A stretch of DNA of 64,000 nt from Luxibacter massiliensis (GCF_900604355.1 NZ_UWOE01000001.1:2790001-2854000); one strand, 5' to 3'. Positions 26,597-34,520 are shown, counted from the stretch's first letter. Notes: generated by a model from the sequence alone, not told the origin. Made by a program: numbers and translations.

Positions 26597-27919
26597 CTAG
26601 TTACTGTAAGATAAGGCTTCGTCTATCTTATCAAGGGCCTCAGATGGTTCATAAGTCCCCTGCATTACGCCAAACATAGAATTATAGAGCGCTTCCTGTA
26701 CTGCAGATGTCACTGTAAGGTCAGGCGCGGCCTCAGGACTTCCCCAGCCGGCTGCTAATGCTGTCAGCATTGCATTCATAGAATACTGGCTCTCCTTTGC
26801 TGCTACATCTGAATAATTTGTGGCCGGAAAAATAGAGCCTTCATAAGAAATCTTTGCCGCCTCTTCCCCATAATAAAATTTCAGGAATTCGGACACTGCC
26901 TCTGCCACCGCCTCATCATCTGCTACTTCTGCATTTACCACAATAGGCGCTGACGGAACTTTCATAGCAATATCCTGGTTATAATCAGTATCTGTGAATT
27001 TGGGTCCCCACCAGAAGCCAATATTTTCCCCGATATTTTCATCAAACTCTGCGCAGTCCCACTGGCCGGTACCAAACATGGCCGCTCTTCCTTCATTAAA
27101 TAGCTGCTTTGCATCAAAATATTCAATAGTTGCCATATTTTCAGGAAATGCACCTGCTTCTGATATTCCTTTCAGCTTTTCAAAACAAGCTGTCATATCT
27201 GGATTATTGAACTTTTCTTTTCCCTCTAAAATACTATCAATATTTTCTTCCCATCCATACCTTGCAAGAGTCTCATTAAATTCCCACATTGCATATGCAC
27301 TGTTCTTACTGCCGATGGATAAAGGTGTAACGCCGCTCTCCTTCAACTTTTTAATCATTTCAATAAATTCTTCATATGTAGTTTCATCTGTGGGGTAAGC
27401 TACTCCAGCTTTGTCAAATAAATCTTTGTTATAAAAAATCCCCTGCACATTGCACTGGTATGGTAATCCATACTGTCCATTTTCATCCTTAAATGCACTT
27501 TCCATTCCTCCCAGCGCCTCTGAAATATCAGAATTTTCAGACAGAAAACCTGACAGATCCATCAGGACACCAGATTCACTGTATTCAGGAGCTTCACTGG
27601 CATCCAGCCAGAATATTTCCGGCAATGTTCCATCCGAGGCCTCAAGTTTCATGTTTTTAGAATGTGATTCCTTATCAGACGCCTCAAACTCGACTTTATA
27701 CTTCCCCTCATACTCTTTATTAAAAGCCTGGACAATATTATATGTGACGGCCTCCTGTTCCTGGGGATTGGCTACATGAATGCCAAATTTAATTGTAACG
27801 GCCCCGTTCTCGTCCTTCTGGGCCGAATCGCTCCCGCCGCTGCAGCCCGACAATAGGCCGGCTGCCAATGTACCCACCAAGGCGGCAGACAATAGTTTTT
27901 TTAAAATTCCTTTTTTCAT
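26597..27919 (-). CDS. Extracellular sugar-binding lipoprotein of the ABC importer
   Basis: A 440-residue family 1 solute-binding protein. The N-terminus MKKGILKKLLSAALVGTLAA is a lipoprotein signal ending in the lipobox LLSGC, so the protein is anchored outside the membrane by the lipid on Cys26. The body has the bilobal maltose-binding type pattern (YDLSGFLSEN-like segments, NEGRAAMFGTGQWD). AAAGGAGG precedes the ATG at 27919. It is the first gene of the operon downstream of two LacI-type operators. The ligand is probably the fructose-containing sugar handled by the GH172 and GH32 enzymes. Confidence 0.95.
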   Translation of the reverse strand: MKKGILKKLLSAALVGTLAAGLLSGCSGGSDSAQKDENGAVTIKFGIHVANPQEQEAVTYNIVQAFNKEYEGKYKVEFEASDKESHSKNMKLEASDGTLPEIFWLDASEAPEYSESGVLMDLSGFLSENSDISEALGGMESAFKDENGQYGLPYQCNVQGIFYNKDLFDKAGVAYPTDETTYEEFIEMIKKLKESGVTPLSIGSKNSAYAMWEFNETLARYGWEENIDSILEGKEKFNNPDMTACFEKLKGISEAGAFPENMATIEYFDAKQLFNEGRAAMFGTGQWDCAEFDENIGENIGFWWGPKFTDTDYNQDIAMKVPSAPIVVNAEVADDEAVAEAVSEFLKFYYGEEAAKISYEGSIFPATNYSDVAAKESQYSMNAMLTALAAGWGSPEAAPDLTVTSAVQEALYNSMFGVMQGTYEPSEALDKIDEALSYSN

Positions 27920-27961
27920 CTCTTTTCCTCCTTTTTTTGAAAATTTCTTTTTTTCCATCGT

Positions 27962-28059
27962 ATGGAACCCGTTCCATGTTTTAGAAAAAATATATGCCCG
28001 AAGGCTTTGATGTTGATTAGCTGTTGGCGCCTGATTATGGAACGGGTTCCATAATCAGG
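27962..28059 (-). promoter_or_regulatory. Two LacI-type operators of the sugar operon
   Basis: O1 is ATGGAACCCGTTCCAT (27962-27977). O2 (28030-28059) shares the GGAAC/GTTCC core and extends as perfect 14-bp arms, CCTGATTATGGAAC and its complement, around a 2-base centre. The centres are about 75 bases apart, near seven helical turns, which suits looping by a LacI dimer or tetramer. Both lie between the promoter and the binding-protein gene. Confidence 0.87.
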
Positions 28060-28110
28060 TAAAAAAAATAATACTTAATCTAATGCCTTGCCTGTTACTT
28101 TATGTCCCTT

Positions 28111-28138
28111 ATATTACACCACTTATAAAAAATGTCAA
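28111..28138 (-). promoter_or_regulatory. Promoter of the sugar ABC/GH172/GH32 operon
   Basis: -35 TTGACA (28133-28138) and -10 TAATAT (28111-28116), spacer 16. The start point would lie about 45 bases before O2, so repression may work by roadblock or looping. Confidence 0.75.
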
Positions 28139-28214
28139 CCTTGTTTTTATGTTTTCTATTCTTTTTGTTTATATCTACAAAATATTAACGTATCCTTTTG
28201 TATATTTTTCACAA

Positions 28215-29195
28215 TCATAAGGTTGTCTTTCCTTTTCTAAGCTCTACATCCAATAAAACACGCCTGTTTTTATAGCTTTTACCATTCACCAGCCTGGAAA
28301 TTAATCTCGCAGATTCGCTTGCCAACTTCTCCATCGGCTGAACCACTGCAGTAATTTGGGGTTCAATTACCTTTGTTATAAATGTGCCGTCATATGCCAC
28401 TATCTTTATATCTTCTGGTATCTTTTTATCCCTTCGGATGGCCTCATACATATATCTGATGGCCGGCTGGTCCACGCCGAATACACCGTCAAAATCTATC
28501 CCCATCTCGAATACTTTGGATACGGTTTCTTTATAATATTCTGTATCGAAACGATTCCACTCTAACTGATAAGGATACGTTGTCACATTGTACTTCTTCA
28601 TGATCCGCTCAAACTCATAATGCCGGTCGTGGTATGGGGATTCCACTGCCCGGGATCCACAAAAATGCAGGACATTCTTACATCCGCTTTTTATAAATTC
28701 CTCAGCAGCCAGCCGGCCGCCTCTTTTATGGTTCACAGCCACCACAGGTATATCTTCCCCCAAATAGCGGTCGATTGCCACTATGGGCTTATGTATTTTC
28801 CGGTACTCCTCCACATCCAAAGAATGTACCCCTGTTATCACTCCATCAACAATATGCCTGTTCAGCATATCCAAGTATTCCAGCTCAGCGTTCTTTTCCT
28901 TCACTGTATTACAGAGCATTGTCTTATATCCCTGTTTATATAACTCTGCCTCAAGGCACTCTACAAACTCTGCAAAGAATGGATGTGATACACTTGGCAC
29001 CAGGACAGCAATAATTCCTGTCTTCTTATGAAACAAATTTCTGGCCAGTTCATTTGGAGTATAATTGAGTTCCCTCATAGCCTCTTCTATTTTCTGCCTT
29101 GTCTCTTCTGATACATAACCGCTGTTATTTAATACTCTTGATACTGTTGTGGATCCCACATTAGCCTTTCTGGCTACATCTCTGATACTTGCCAT
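28215..29195 (-). CDS. LacI family transcriptional regulator of the sugar operon
   Basis: A 326-residue repressor. The N-terminal helix-turn-helix and hinge are clear: MASIRDVARKANVGSTTVSR, then VLNNSGYVS and NYTPNELARNL. The rest is a periplasmic-binding-like sugar sensor. The ATG at 29195 follows AGGAGGGGGG; an upstream frame extension lacks a good start. Its promoter shows TTGACT (29257-29262) with TACAAC 17 bases away. It lies directly upstream of the sugar operon on the same strand and almost surely binds the two GGAAC/GTTCC operators. Confidence 0.94.
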   Translation of the reverse strand: MASIRDVARKANVGSTTVSRVLNNSGYVSEETRQKIEEAMRELNYTPNELARNLFHKKTGIIAVLVPSVSHPFFAEFVECLEAELYKQGYKTMLCNTVKEKNAELEYLDMLNRHIVDGVITGVHSLDVEEYRKIHKPIVAIDRYLGEDIPVVAVNHKRGGRLAAEEFIKSGCKNVLHFCGSRAVESPYHDRHYEFERIMKKYNVTTYPYQLEWNRFDTEYYKETVSKVFEMGIDFDGVFGVDQPAIRYMYEAIRRDKKIPEDIKIVAYDGTFITKVIEPQITAVVQPMEKLASESARLISRLVNGKSYKNRRVLLDVELRKGKTTL

Positions 29196-29390
29196 TTCTC
29201 CCCCCTCCTTTCTGATAATTCTATTTATCTTTAGTTGTAATATATTTCCCGGCAAAAGTCAAATATTTTAGCCGCAATGGTACCAGGCTACTATTCTATG
29301 CCCTCGTCATAAGGGGGATACTTACTTAAGCAAAAGCTTTGTACAAGTTAAGTTTTAATAGTAAAGTATTCCTATCCGGAAAGTTATTTC

Positions 29391-29419
29391 TTGACAAGTT
29401 TGGGCCTGTACGATAAAAT
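29391..29419 (+). promoter_or_regulatory. Promoter of tRNA-Leu
   Basis: TTGACA, 17 bases, TAAAAT. The predicted start lies about 85 bases before the tRNA. The rest of the gap from 29196 shows no gene. Confidence 0.7.
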
Positions 29420-29510
29420 CATACCCAGGGATGTCTTTGGTATGGATTCCCAAATACGCCATCCAATTTCAGCATCCTGGCAAAATAGGTTCAGTACTGT
29501 TATATAATAA

Positions 29511-29590
29511 GCGGGTGTGGCGGAATGGCAGACGCGCTAGACTTAGGATCTAGTGTCTACGACGTGCAGGTTCAAGTCCTGTCACCCGCA
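29511..29590 (+). tRNA. tRNA-Leu (UAG anticodon)
   Basis: GCGGGTG pairs with CACCCGC. The anticodon arm CTAGA/TCTAG holds loop CTTAGGA, anticodon TAG. A long variable arm (class II) and TTCAAGT in the T loop confirm leucine. CCA is not encoded. The last three bases start a large palindrome. Confidence 0.97.
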
Positions 29591-29663
29591 CTCAAGATAT
29601 ACTAAAAATCCGAATCCGGTTCCGGGCAGGAACGGCTTCGGATTTTTAGTATATCTTGAGTGC
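29588..29663. terminator. Large palindrome abutting the tRNA-Leu 3' end
   Basis: Perfect 27-bp arms (29588-29614 and 29637-29663), beginning GCACTCAAGATATAC, enclose a smaller GGTTCC/GGAACG stem. The left arm includes the final three bases of the tRNA. It probably terminates tRNA-Leu transcription, but its length is far beyond need. Confidence 0.75.
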
Positions 29664-29676
29664 GAAAAGCAAAAAC

Positions 29677-29709
29677 GGCGGTATCGTGCATGATACCGCC
29701 ATTTTTGTC
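29677..29709. terminator. Second terminator after tRNA-Leu
   Basis: GGCGGTATC/GATACCGCC around GTGCAT, with an A run before and ATTTTT after, so it can work in both directions. Confidence 0.85.
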
Positions 29710-29833
29710 ATGAGGGGAACCCACATTAAGGTAAAATGTTAAAAATAGGGGCAAAATTGCATCATAGCATTGATAGAATCCTGCTCCTCCAAGCAGTATA
29801 ATAATGATATAATCACATAAAGGAGGAAATGCT

Positions 29834-29971
29834 ATGAGTTTAGGAAATAATTTGTTTAAGGCACGGAAGAAAAAAGGAGTGCCTCAGGAATATGTTGCAG
29901 AAAAACTAGGTGTAAGCCGTCAGACCATATCCAAATGGGAAACAGGCGTTTCCCAAACAAAAGGATATTAA
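29834..29971 (+). pseudogene. Truncated XRE-type regulator (45 residues)
   Basis: Starts with a good AGGAGGAAAT ribosome binding site and encodes MSLGNNLFKARKKKGVPQEY through the helix-turn-helix VSRQTISKWETG, then stops at QTKGY. Relatives continue for at least 25 more residues (the LPDI..ALY segment seen in the XRE gene at 32785), so this is a truncated copy. Confidence 0.7.
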
Positions 29972-30283
29972 GGAACAACCTGTGTTTACCTGCTTGCGGA
30001 TAAAAGAATATTGTTATTGAATTAAGAGGTACTACATAGATGTGTTTTGGTATCTCTTTTTTATTGATGTGAAACAGCAGACTATTTCATTTCTGCTTGA
30101 TTACTCTAAACTTATCAGGCTGTGGTTTGTCAAGGGCTTGTTGTGTAAGCAATGCTGAACAGCACCCTTTACAAAACATAGACGGATAAGTAACTTTTCA
30201 TAAGCAGAAAAGAAATGACAATCCTTAAAGATGAATGATATAATAAATGTAAAGACAAATTGGAAGATGTGGAGATAGCGAAA
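29972..30283 (+). other. AT-rich gap with a probable terminator
   Basis: AGAGGTAC pairs with GGTATCTCT (one G-T pair) before a T run at 30025-30062. I see no coding frame or consensus promoter in the remaining bases. Confidence 0.4.
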
Positions 30284-30742
30284 ATGAAATTGAAAAATCC
30301 CATGCTGGTAGTAACAGATATAGACAAATCAGTCGAGTTTTACAAAAAGTTTTTTGGGCTTCATGTGATTATGGATTTTGGGGCAAATAAAACTTTAACA
30401 GGCGGTTTGGCTTTGCAGACAGTTGAAACATATAAAGACTTTATCGGGAAGAGCGATATTTCTTTTGGTGGAAATAACTTTGAAATTTACTTTGAAGAAG
30501 ATAATTTTGATGAATTTGCGGATAAGCTGAAAGAATTTGATGTTGAATATGTCCACCCTATTGTAGAACATTCATGGGGACAGCGTGTTGTTCGTTTCTA
30601 TGACCCAGATAAACATATTATCGAAGTTGGCGAGAACATGAAAATAGTATGCAAGCGTTTCTTAAATAGTGGAATGACACCAGAACAAGTAGCAGAACGC
30701 ATGGATGTACCTATGAAATTTGTAAATGCCTGTATGCGATAA
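30284..30742 (+). CDS. VOC (glyoxalase/bleomycin resistance) family protein
   Basis: About 152 residues with paired beta-alpha-beta-beta-beta modules: LKNPMLVVTDIDKSVEFYKK at the N-terminus and VRFYDPDKHIIEVGEN at about residue 110, the latter holding a metal-ligand Glu. A C-terminal extension (MTPEQVAERMDVPMKFVNAC) is shared with the broken copy at 10050-10208. The ATG at 30284 has GGAG upstream; TTG at 30260 does not. The enzyme activity is unknown. It starts a run of small AT-rich genes on the same strand. Confidence 0.85.
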   Translation: MKLKNPMLVVTDIDKSVEFYKKFFGLHVIMDFGANKTLTGGLALQTVETYKDFIGKSDISFGGNNFEIYFEEDNFDEFADKLKEFDVEYVHPIVEHSWGQRVVRFYDPDKHIIEVGENMKIVCKRFLNSGMTPEQVAERMDVPMKFVNACMR

Positions 30743-30791
30743 ATCCGAGTTTAACTGAAAGAAAAATAAGAAGTTGTAGAGGAAATGATAT

Positions 30792-31316
30792 ATGAATACT
30801 TTAATTATATATGGCAGTCAGTATGGTACAACAAAGCAATATGCAGAAAAATTTGCAGAAATGACGGGATTTCCAGTTATCAGCTATGAAGATATAAAAA
30901 CCTTGACTGATTATGAGCGAATAATCTATTTTGGTGGTTTATATGCAGGCGGCATTAAAGGGTTAAAGAATACAGTTAAACAATTATCTCCAAATACAAA
31001 GCTGGTTATCGTGACAGTAGGATTAGCAGATGTATGTGATAAGGAAAATATAAGCAATATCAGTAATTCCATAAAAAAACAAGTGCCAGAACATTTATTA
31101 AAAATTTCATCTGTTTTTCATTTAAGAGGTGGGATTGATTACAGCAAATTGAATTTCAAGCACAAGACTATGATGAAAATGTTATATCATTCTCTTAAAA
31201 ACAAGCCAGTTGAAAGCCTTACGCAAGAAGATAAGGCACTGATAGAAACCTATAACAAAAAAGTTGATTTTGTTGATTATGATTCACTAAAACAAATTGT
31301 AGAGGTGACTCAATAA
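30792..31316 (+). CDS. Flavodoxin-domain protein
   Basis: A 174-residue FMN protein of the HemG-like flavodoxin class. The phosphate-binding loop is GSQYGTTKQYAEKFAE at residues 7-22, followed by FGGLYAGGIKG and a central IVTVGLADV strand. The C-terminal helix runs through YNKKVDFVDYD. It may carry electrons or act as protoporphyrinogen-type oxidase; no haem genes are near. Spaced 49 bases after the VOC gene, likely co-transcribed. Confidence 0.85.
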   Translation: MNTLIIYGSQYGTTKQYAEKFAEMTGFPVISYEDIKTLTDYERIIYFGGLYAGGIKGLKNTVKQLSPNTKLVIVTVGLADVCDKENISNISNSIKKQVPEHLLKISSVFHLRGGIDYSKLNFKHKTMMKMLYHSLKNKPVESLTQEDKALIETYNKKVDFVDYDSLKQIVEVTQ

Positions 31317-31360
31317 ATTTCAGCTTATTTGACTGAAAAATACGAAGTGAAGGTGGAAAT

Positions 31361-31681
31361 ATGGCATCAAGCAAAGAATATTTGGAGTTTATTTTAGGGC
31401 AGTTATCCGAATTAGAAGAAATTACATATCGTGCCATGATGGGAGAATTTATTATCTATTATCGTGGCAAGATTGTCGGCGGTATCTATGATGATAGATT
31501 GCTTGTCAAACCAGTAAAATCAGCAATTAGTTATATGCCAACAGCTCCGCATGAGTTACCCTATGAGGGGGCAAAAGAAATGTTGTTGGTAGATGAAGTT
31601 GATAATAAAGTATTTTTGACAGGTTTGTTTAGTGCGATGTATGAGGAGTTGCCAGCACCGAAACCGAAAAAGAAGAAATAA
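31361..31681 (+). CDS. TfoX/Sxy N-terminal domain family protein
   Basis: A 106-residue cytoplasmic protein. EEITYRAMMGEFIIYYRGKI followed by VGGIYDDRLLVKPV is the TfoX_N pattern, and the tail KPKKKK is basic. Homologues alone are widespread in Firmicutes with no proven role in competence. AAGGTGGAAAT precedes the ATG. Same orientation and close spacing suggest one transcript with the flavodoxin gene. Confidence 0.85.
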   Translation: MASSKEYLEFILGQLSELEEITYRAMMGEFIIYYRGKIVGGIYDDRLLVKPVKSAISYMPTAPHELPYEGAKEMLLVDEVDNKVFLTGLFSAMYEELPAPKPKKKK

Positions 31682-31732
31682 ACAAATCCTAGTTTAACTG
31701 AAAGAAAAATTAGAAGTCGCAAAAGGAGTGAA

Positions 31733-32248
31733 ATGGAAATGTGTGTAGAATGTTATGTTGATAAAAACAGAATAACACCACTCTTAAATCCATTGGATTG
31801 TTTAGAAAATCATACACAATACATTTGTGGAACTTGTGGACGGTGCATTTGCATTGAACATGATTCTAAACGTGGATTACAACGATGGAACTTTCCTTTT
31901 AAATCGTTAGAAATTGCAAAATTGTATTTACGTACTGCTGATTATAGTATGAAAAAGCCATGTGGTATTTATGAACTAAAAAGTGAAAATGGCAGACTTT
32001 CATACAAAATCTTTGCGAACATCGAGGACTTACAGTTATATCTAAAAAAGAACAAAGGGAAAATTTGTAAAGATATGAAGCCAGTTTTTATTATTGAAGA
32101 ATACAGAGAATATGCAAATACGCAGATAAGAAAATTGACCTCTGATGAAATACAGAAATATATGTCAGAACGACAACTTAGAAGTTGTCGAGGTGATAAA
32201 AATGAAAAAATGCAAATATTGTGGCAAAAAAATAAGTGGCAGTTTTGA
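31733..32248 (+). CDS. Hypothetical cysteine-rich protein
   Basis: A 171-residue protein I do not recognise. The N-terminus has a possible zinc site, CVECYVDKN then ICGTCGRCICIEHD. The middle is mixed alpha/beta (SLEIAKLYLRTADYSMKKPC). AAAGGAGTG precedes the ATG. Its end overlaps the next gene by 47 bases, with the next start lying in another frame, which suggests that its natural C-terminus may have been altered. AT-rich like its neighbours. Confidence 0.65.
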   Translation: MEMCVECYVDKNRITPLLNPLDCLENHTQYICGTCGRCICIEHDSKRGLQRWNFPFKSLEIAKLYLRTADYSMKKPCGIYELKSENGRLSYKIFANIEDLQLYLKKNKGKICKDMKPVFIIEEYREYANTQIRKLTSDEIQKYMSERQLRSCRGDKNEKMQILWQKNKWQF

Positions 32249-32546
32249 GTTTTGTTGCCATGAATGTGAAAATAGCTATACAAAAAATATTGAAAAGGCT
32301 GAAAGCAGAATTAAATATTTTATTATCGGAATAATTATAGGATTTCTAGTTATGTTTTATGGAGTTATATCAAACAGTGACTTCATTATTGGAGATGGAA
32401 TTATAGTAATGGGTATAGTTGCTGTTGCGCTACCATTTACTACGCCTGAAACCGTTGCTCTTTTAGGCTATCAGAAGTCAAGAATTGTGGGAAGAATACT
32501 CGGTACATTACTTATAGTAGTTGGGATATGGGTAGGCTTTGTCTAA
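32202..32546 (+). CDS. Small zinc-ribbon membrane protein
   Basis: About 114 residues. It begins MKKCKYCGKKISGSFEFCCH, a treble-cysteine zinc ribbon, then has two or three hydrophobic segments (YFIIGIIIGFLVMFYGVI, IIVMGIVAVALPF, ILGTLLIVVGIWVGF). It is likely a membrane protein with a cytoplasmic zinc finger. GAGGTGATAAAA before the ATG at 32202 decides the start. Function unknown. Confidence 0.7.
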   Translation: MKKCKYCGKKISGSFEFCCHECENSYTKNIEKAESRIKYFIIGIIIGFLVMFYGVISNSDFIIGDGIIVMGIVAVALPFTTPETVALLGYQKSRIVGRILGTLLIVVGIWVGFV

Positions 32547-32606
32547 TGATAAATCCCAGTTGACCGAGCAGAGCCGGGGATACTTTTTGAACGAAAGTTC
32601 AGGAAG

Positions 32607-32897
32607 ATGGAACGATTAGAAAACCTGGAATTTGTAAGGTGCGAAAATGAGCAATCCGTTTTTGAAAATGATAAAAATTTGCTGATTTCTGTGGTTGCAA
32701 CCCCTTGTTGCGGAAAAGCAACTACATTTTGGTGGTGTGCTATCGACAAAAATCGTATGCTGATAGCGAAAGGAGGAACACAGAATGACCTTTGGAGAGA
32801 AAATACAAAAATTGAGGAAGGAAGCTGGACTATCTCAAGAGGAACTCTCTTATCAGTTAGGAGTATCCAGACAAGCAATCAGCAAATGGGAGCGTGA
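32607..32897 (+). CDS. Doubtful short frame, possible gene fragment
   Basis: A 96-codon frame whose first 60 residues (ENLEFVRCENEQSVFENDKN, VVATPCCGKATTFWWCA) look protein-like, while the last part lies inside the XRE gene in another frame and reads as noise. An AGGAAG directly touches the ATG, which is poor spacing. I regard it as a remnant whose 3' end was replaced when the XRE gene arrived. Confidence 0.3.
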   Translation: MERLENLEFVRCENEQSVFENDKNLLISVVATPCCGKATTFWWCAIDKNRMLIAKGGTQNDLWRENTKIEEGSWTISRGTLLSVRSIQTSNQQMGA

Positions 32898-33111
32898 CGA
32901 AACCTTGCCAGACATATGCCAATCAAAAAAACTTGCCGTATTGTATAACCTATCGCTGGATGAATTAATTGAATTTGATATAGATATCAAGGAAATACAG
33001 GAGGCTATTGACAAAACAAACGAGACAGTTTCAAAAAAGGTAGACTGGACAAATGCATTGCCTCAAAACCGAAAACAAAAGTTCGCAGTAGTCTATACTG
33101 GACAGTCATAA
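32785..33111 (+). CDS. XRE family helix-turn-helix regulator, C-terminus altered
   Basis: 108 residues. The HTH_3 domain occupies residues 3-58: FGEKIQKLRKEAGLSQEELS, QLGVSRQAISKWERDETLPD, KLAVLYNLSLDELIEF. The tail begins like relatives (KKVDWTN) but then turns to PQNRKQKFAVVYTGQS, suggesting that the last part was lost or replaced. AAAGGAGGAAC precedes the ATG. Target unknown; it may control the cassette it closes. Confidence 0.8.
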   Translation: MTFGEKIQKLRKEAGLSQEELSYQLGVSRQAISKWERDETLPDICQSKKLAVLYNLSLDELIEFDIDIKEIQEAIDKTNETVSKKVDWTNALPQNRKQKFAVVYTGQS

Positions 33112-33259
33112 AAGTGTCCCCTGAACCTGCACTAAAATCAAGTATTGGTCCGGGTATTGCTTGTATGGCCGTAACACACTGCTATGAGACGAAAAAACTA
33201 TTTAATTGGCAAATTTTTCATATTTCTTTAAAAAACCCCTGAAAAATGGAAAATAATTG

Positions 33260-33288
33260 TTGACATAATGATAGTGTTATTATATAAT
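33260..33288 (+). promoter_or_regulatory. Consensus promoter of the six-tRNA cluster
   Basis: TTGACA (33260-33265), a 17-base spacer and TATAAT (33283-33288): a perfect consensus, as expected for stable RNA. Confidence 0.9.
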
Positions 33289-33324
33289 AACCCTTGTGTC
33301 ACGGTAAAACTGACAAAATACCAT

Positions 33325-33399
33325 CGGGGTGTGGCTCAGCTTGGCTAGAGCGCCTGGTTTGGGACCAGGAGGTCGCAGGTTCGAATCCTGTCACCCCGA
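33325..33399 (+). tRNA. tRNA-Pro (UGG)
   Basis: CGGGGTG/CACCCCG acceptor, CCTGG-TTTGGGA-CCAGG anticodon arm, TTCGAAT T loop. First gene of the cluster. Confidence 0.98.
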
Positions 33400-33402
33400 T
33401 AT

Positions 33403-33473
33403 GCGGGTGTAGTTCAATGGTAGAACACCAGCCTTCCAAGCTGGATACGTGGGTTCGATTCCCATCACCCGCT
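33403..33473 (+). tRNA. tRNA-Gly (UCC)
   Basis: GCGGGTG/CACCCGC acceptor, CCAGC-CTTCCAA-GCTGG anticodon arm, TTCGATT T loop. Only 3 bases after tRNA-Pro. Confidence 0.98.
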
Positions 33474-33523
33474 TTCTTACAGCCAAGAAGTTGTAAGGAG
33501 CCAGATTAGGGGATATATTTCAT

Positions 33524-33597
33524 GAGTCTGTAGCTCAGCTGGATAGAGCAACGGCCTTCTAAGCCGTAGGTCGAGGGTTCGAATCCCCCCAGGCTCG
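33524..33597 (+). tRNA. tRNA-Arg (UCU)
   Basis: GAGTCTG/CAGGCTC acceptor with one G-T pair, ACGGC-CTTCTAA-GCCGT anticodon arm, TTCGAAT T loop. Confidence 0.98.
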
Positions 33598-33601
33598 TTA
33601 T

Positions 33602-33676
33602 GGTGGGTGTGGTGCAGTTGGTTAGCGCGCCAGATTGTGGTTCTGGATATCGTGGGTTCGAGTCCCATCACCCACC
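33602..33676 (+). tRNA. tRNA-His (GUG)
   Basis: GTGGGTG/CACCCAC acceptor plus the extra 5' G opposite C73 characteristic of tRNA-His. Anticodon arm CCAGA-TTGTGGT-TCTGG. Confidence 0.98.
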
Positions 33677-33724
33677 TTTACTTTTTATAGTACTGGCAAC
33701 GCAGTGTCAGACATAAGTCTTTAA

Positions 33725-33796
33725 TGGGCTATCGCCAAGCGGTAAGGCACAGGACTTTGACTCCTGCATTCGCTGGTTCGAATCCAGCTAGCCCAG
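33725..33796 (+). tRNA. tRNA-Gln (UUG)
   Basis: TGGGCTA/TAGCCCA acceptor, CAGGA-CTTTGAC-TCCTG anticodon arm, TTCGAAT T loop. Confidence 0.98.
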
Positions 33797-33832
33797 TTTA
33801 CCTGGACAAGCAGGGTATTATATTTATAGTAG

Positions 33833-33905
33833 GGGCGTGTAGCTCAGGTGGTAGAGCACTTGACTTTTAATCAAGTTGTCCGGGGTTCGAATCCCCGCAC
33901 GCTCA
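33833..33905 (+). tRNA. tRNA-Lys (UUU)
   Basis: GGGCGTG/CACGCTC acceptor with one G-T pair, CTTGA-CTTTTAA-TCAAG anticodon arm, TTCGAAT T loop. Last of the cluster. Confidence 0.98.
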
Positions 33906-33917
33906 GTAATTTTTAGT

Positions 33918-33950
33918 AACCGTGGAAGCTGATTCCACGGTTATTTTTTT
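33918..33950 (+). terminator. Terminator of the tRNA cluster
   Basis: AACCGTGGAA pairs with TTCCACGGTT and runs into seven or more T. Confidence 0.93.
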
Positions 33951-33961
33951 CAAAGGCCTTG

Positions 33962-34520
33962 TAAATACGGCCTTTGCGGTGTATGAGCGCTTTACACATA
34001 AGGCTTAACCGAAGCCAGCAGCTCATCTTTTAATCCGGCTGTATCATCTGTATAAGTGACCGTCATTTCTATTGAATACTCACTTTTTACCCTTACATAA
34101 AGCTCTGAATTTATCTGTACTCCATTGGCTGACAATTTTGCTTTGAGGCATTCATAGCTTTCACCGGCAATTTCCACTGTATGGATATCCTCTACCGGTG
34201 TGTAGGCCGCTCCTTCCTCCAGGGAGCTTTCCAAATTTTGTTTGGCATACTCGGCCAGCTGCTTAGAAGTAATATTTTTCATGCCCGTATTCTGGACTAC
34301 GATATTAATATTGGGTATCCCTGGCGCCGCCGCAGCCATCATTTCATAAATCACTGTTCCCTGCTCATAGGTTTCCTCAATCAAATCTGCCCTCTCTTCA
34401 GTCGTATATGCCTTCCCCACATCAACTGCATCGGCAATATCCTCATCAGAGGCCATTGTTAAAGATTCTGGTAAATCTATGCGAATGTTCATCCATTCAC
34501 TTTCAAAGTGGCTCCCATTT
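33962..34520. repeat. 559-bp direct repeat, left copy
   Basis: Aligned by eye with 44013-44571, it differs at two positions only (GCC/GCT in the Ala-rich part and CAAAG/CGAAG near the right end). The identity stops sharply on both sides. The two copies bracket the island with the serine recombinase. Confidence 0.95.
33992..34492 (-). pseudogene. 5'-truncated copy of the lipoprotein gene
   Basis: Encodes the last 166 residues (MNIRIDLPESLTMASDEDIA to SVKPYV) identical to the C-terminal part of the complete lipoprotein at 44043-44786. The signal peptide and charged linker are missing; beyond 34520 the sequence becomes the mobile island. The internal ATG has no ribosome binding site, so I regard it as a broken gene end. 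Confidence 0.9.

Noticed and set aside
33325..33905. tRNA cluster as the edge of an rRNA operon
   Set aside because: No 16S, 23S or 5S sequence is visible on either side; the cluster has its own promoter and terminator.
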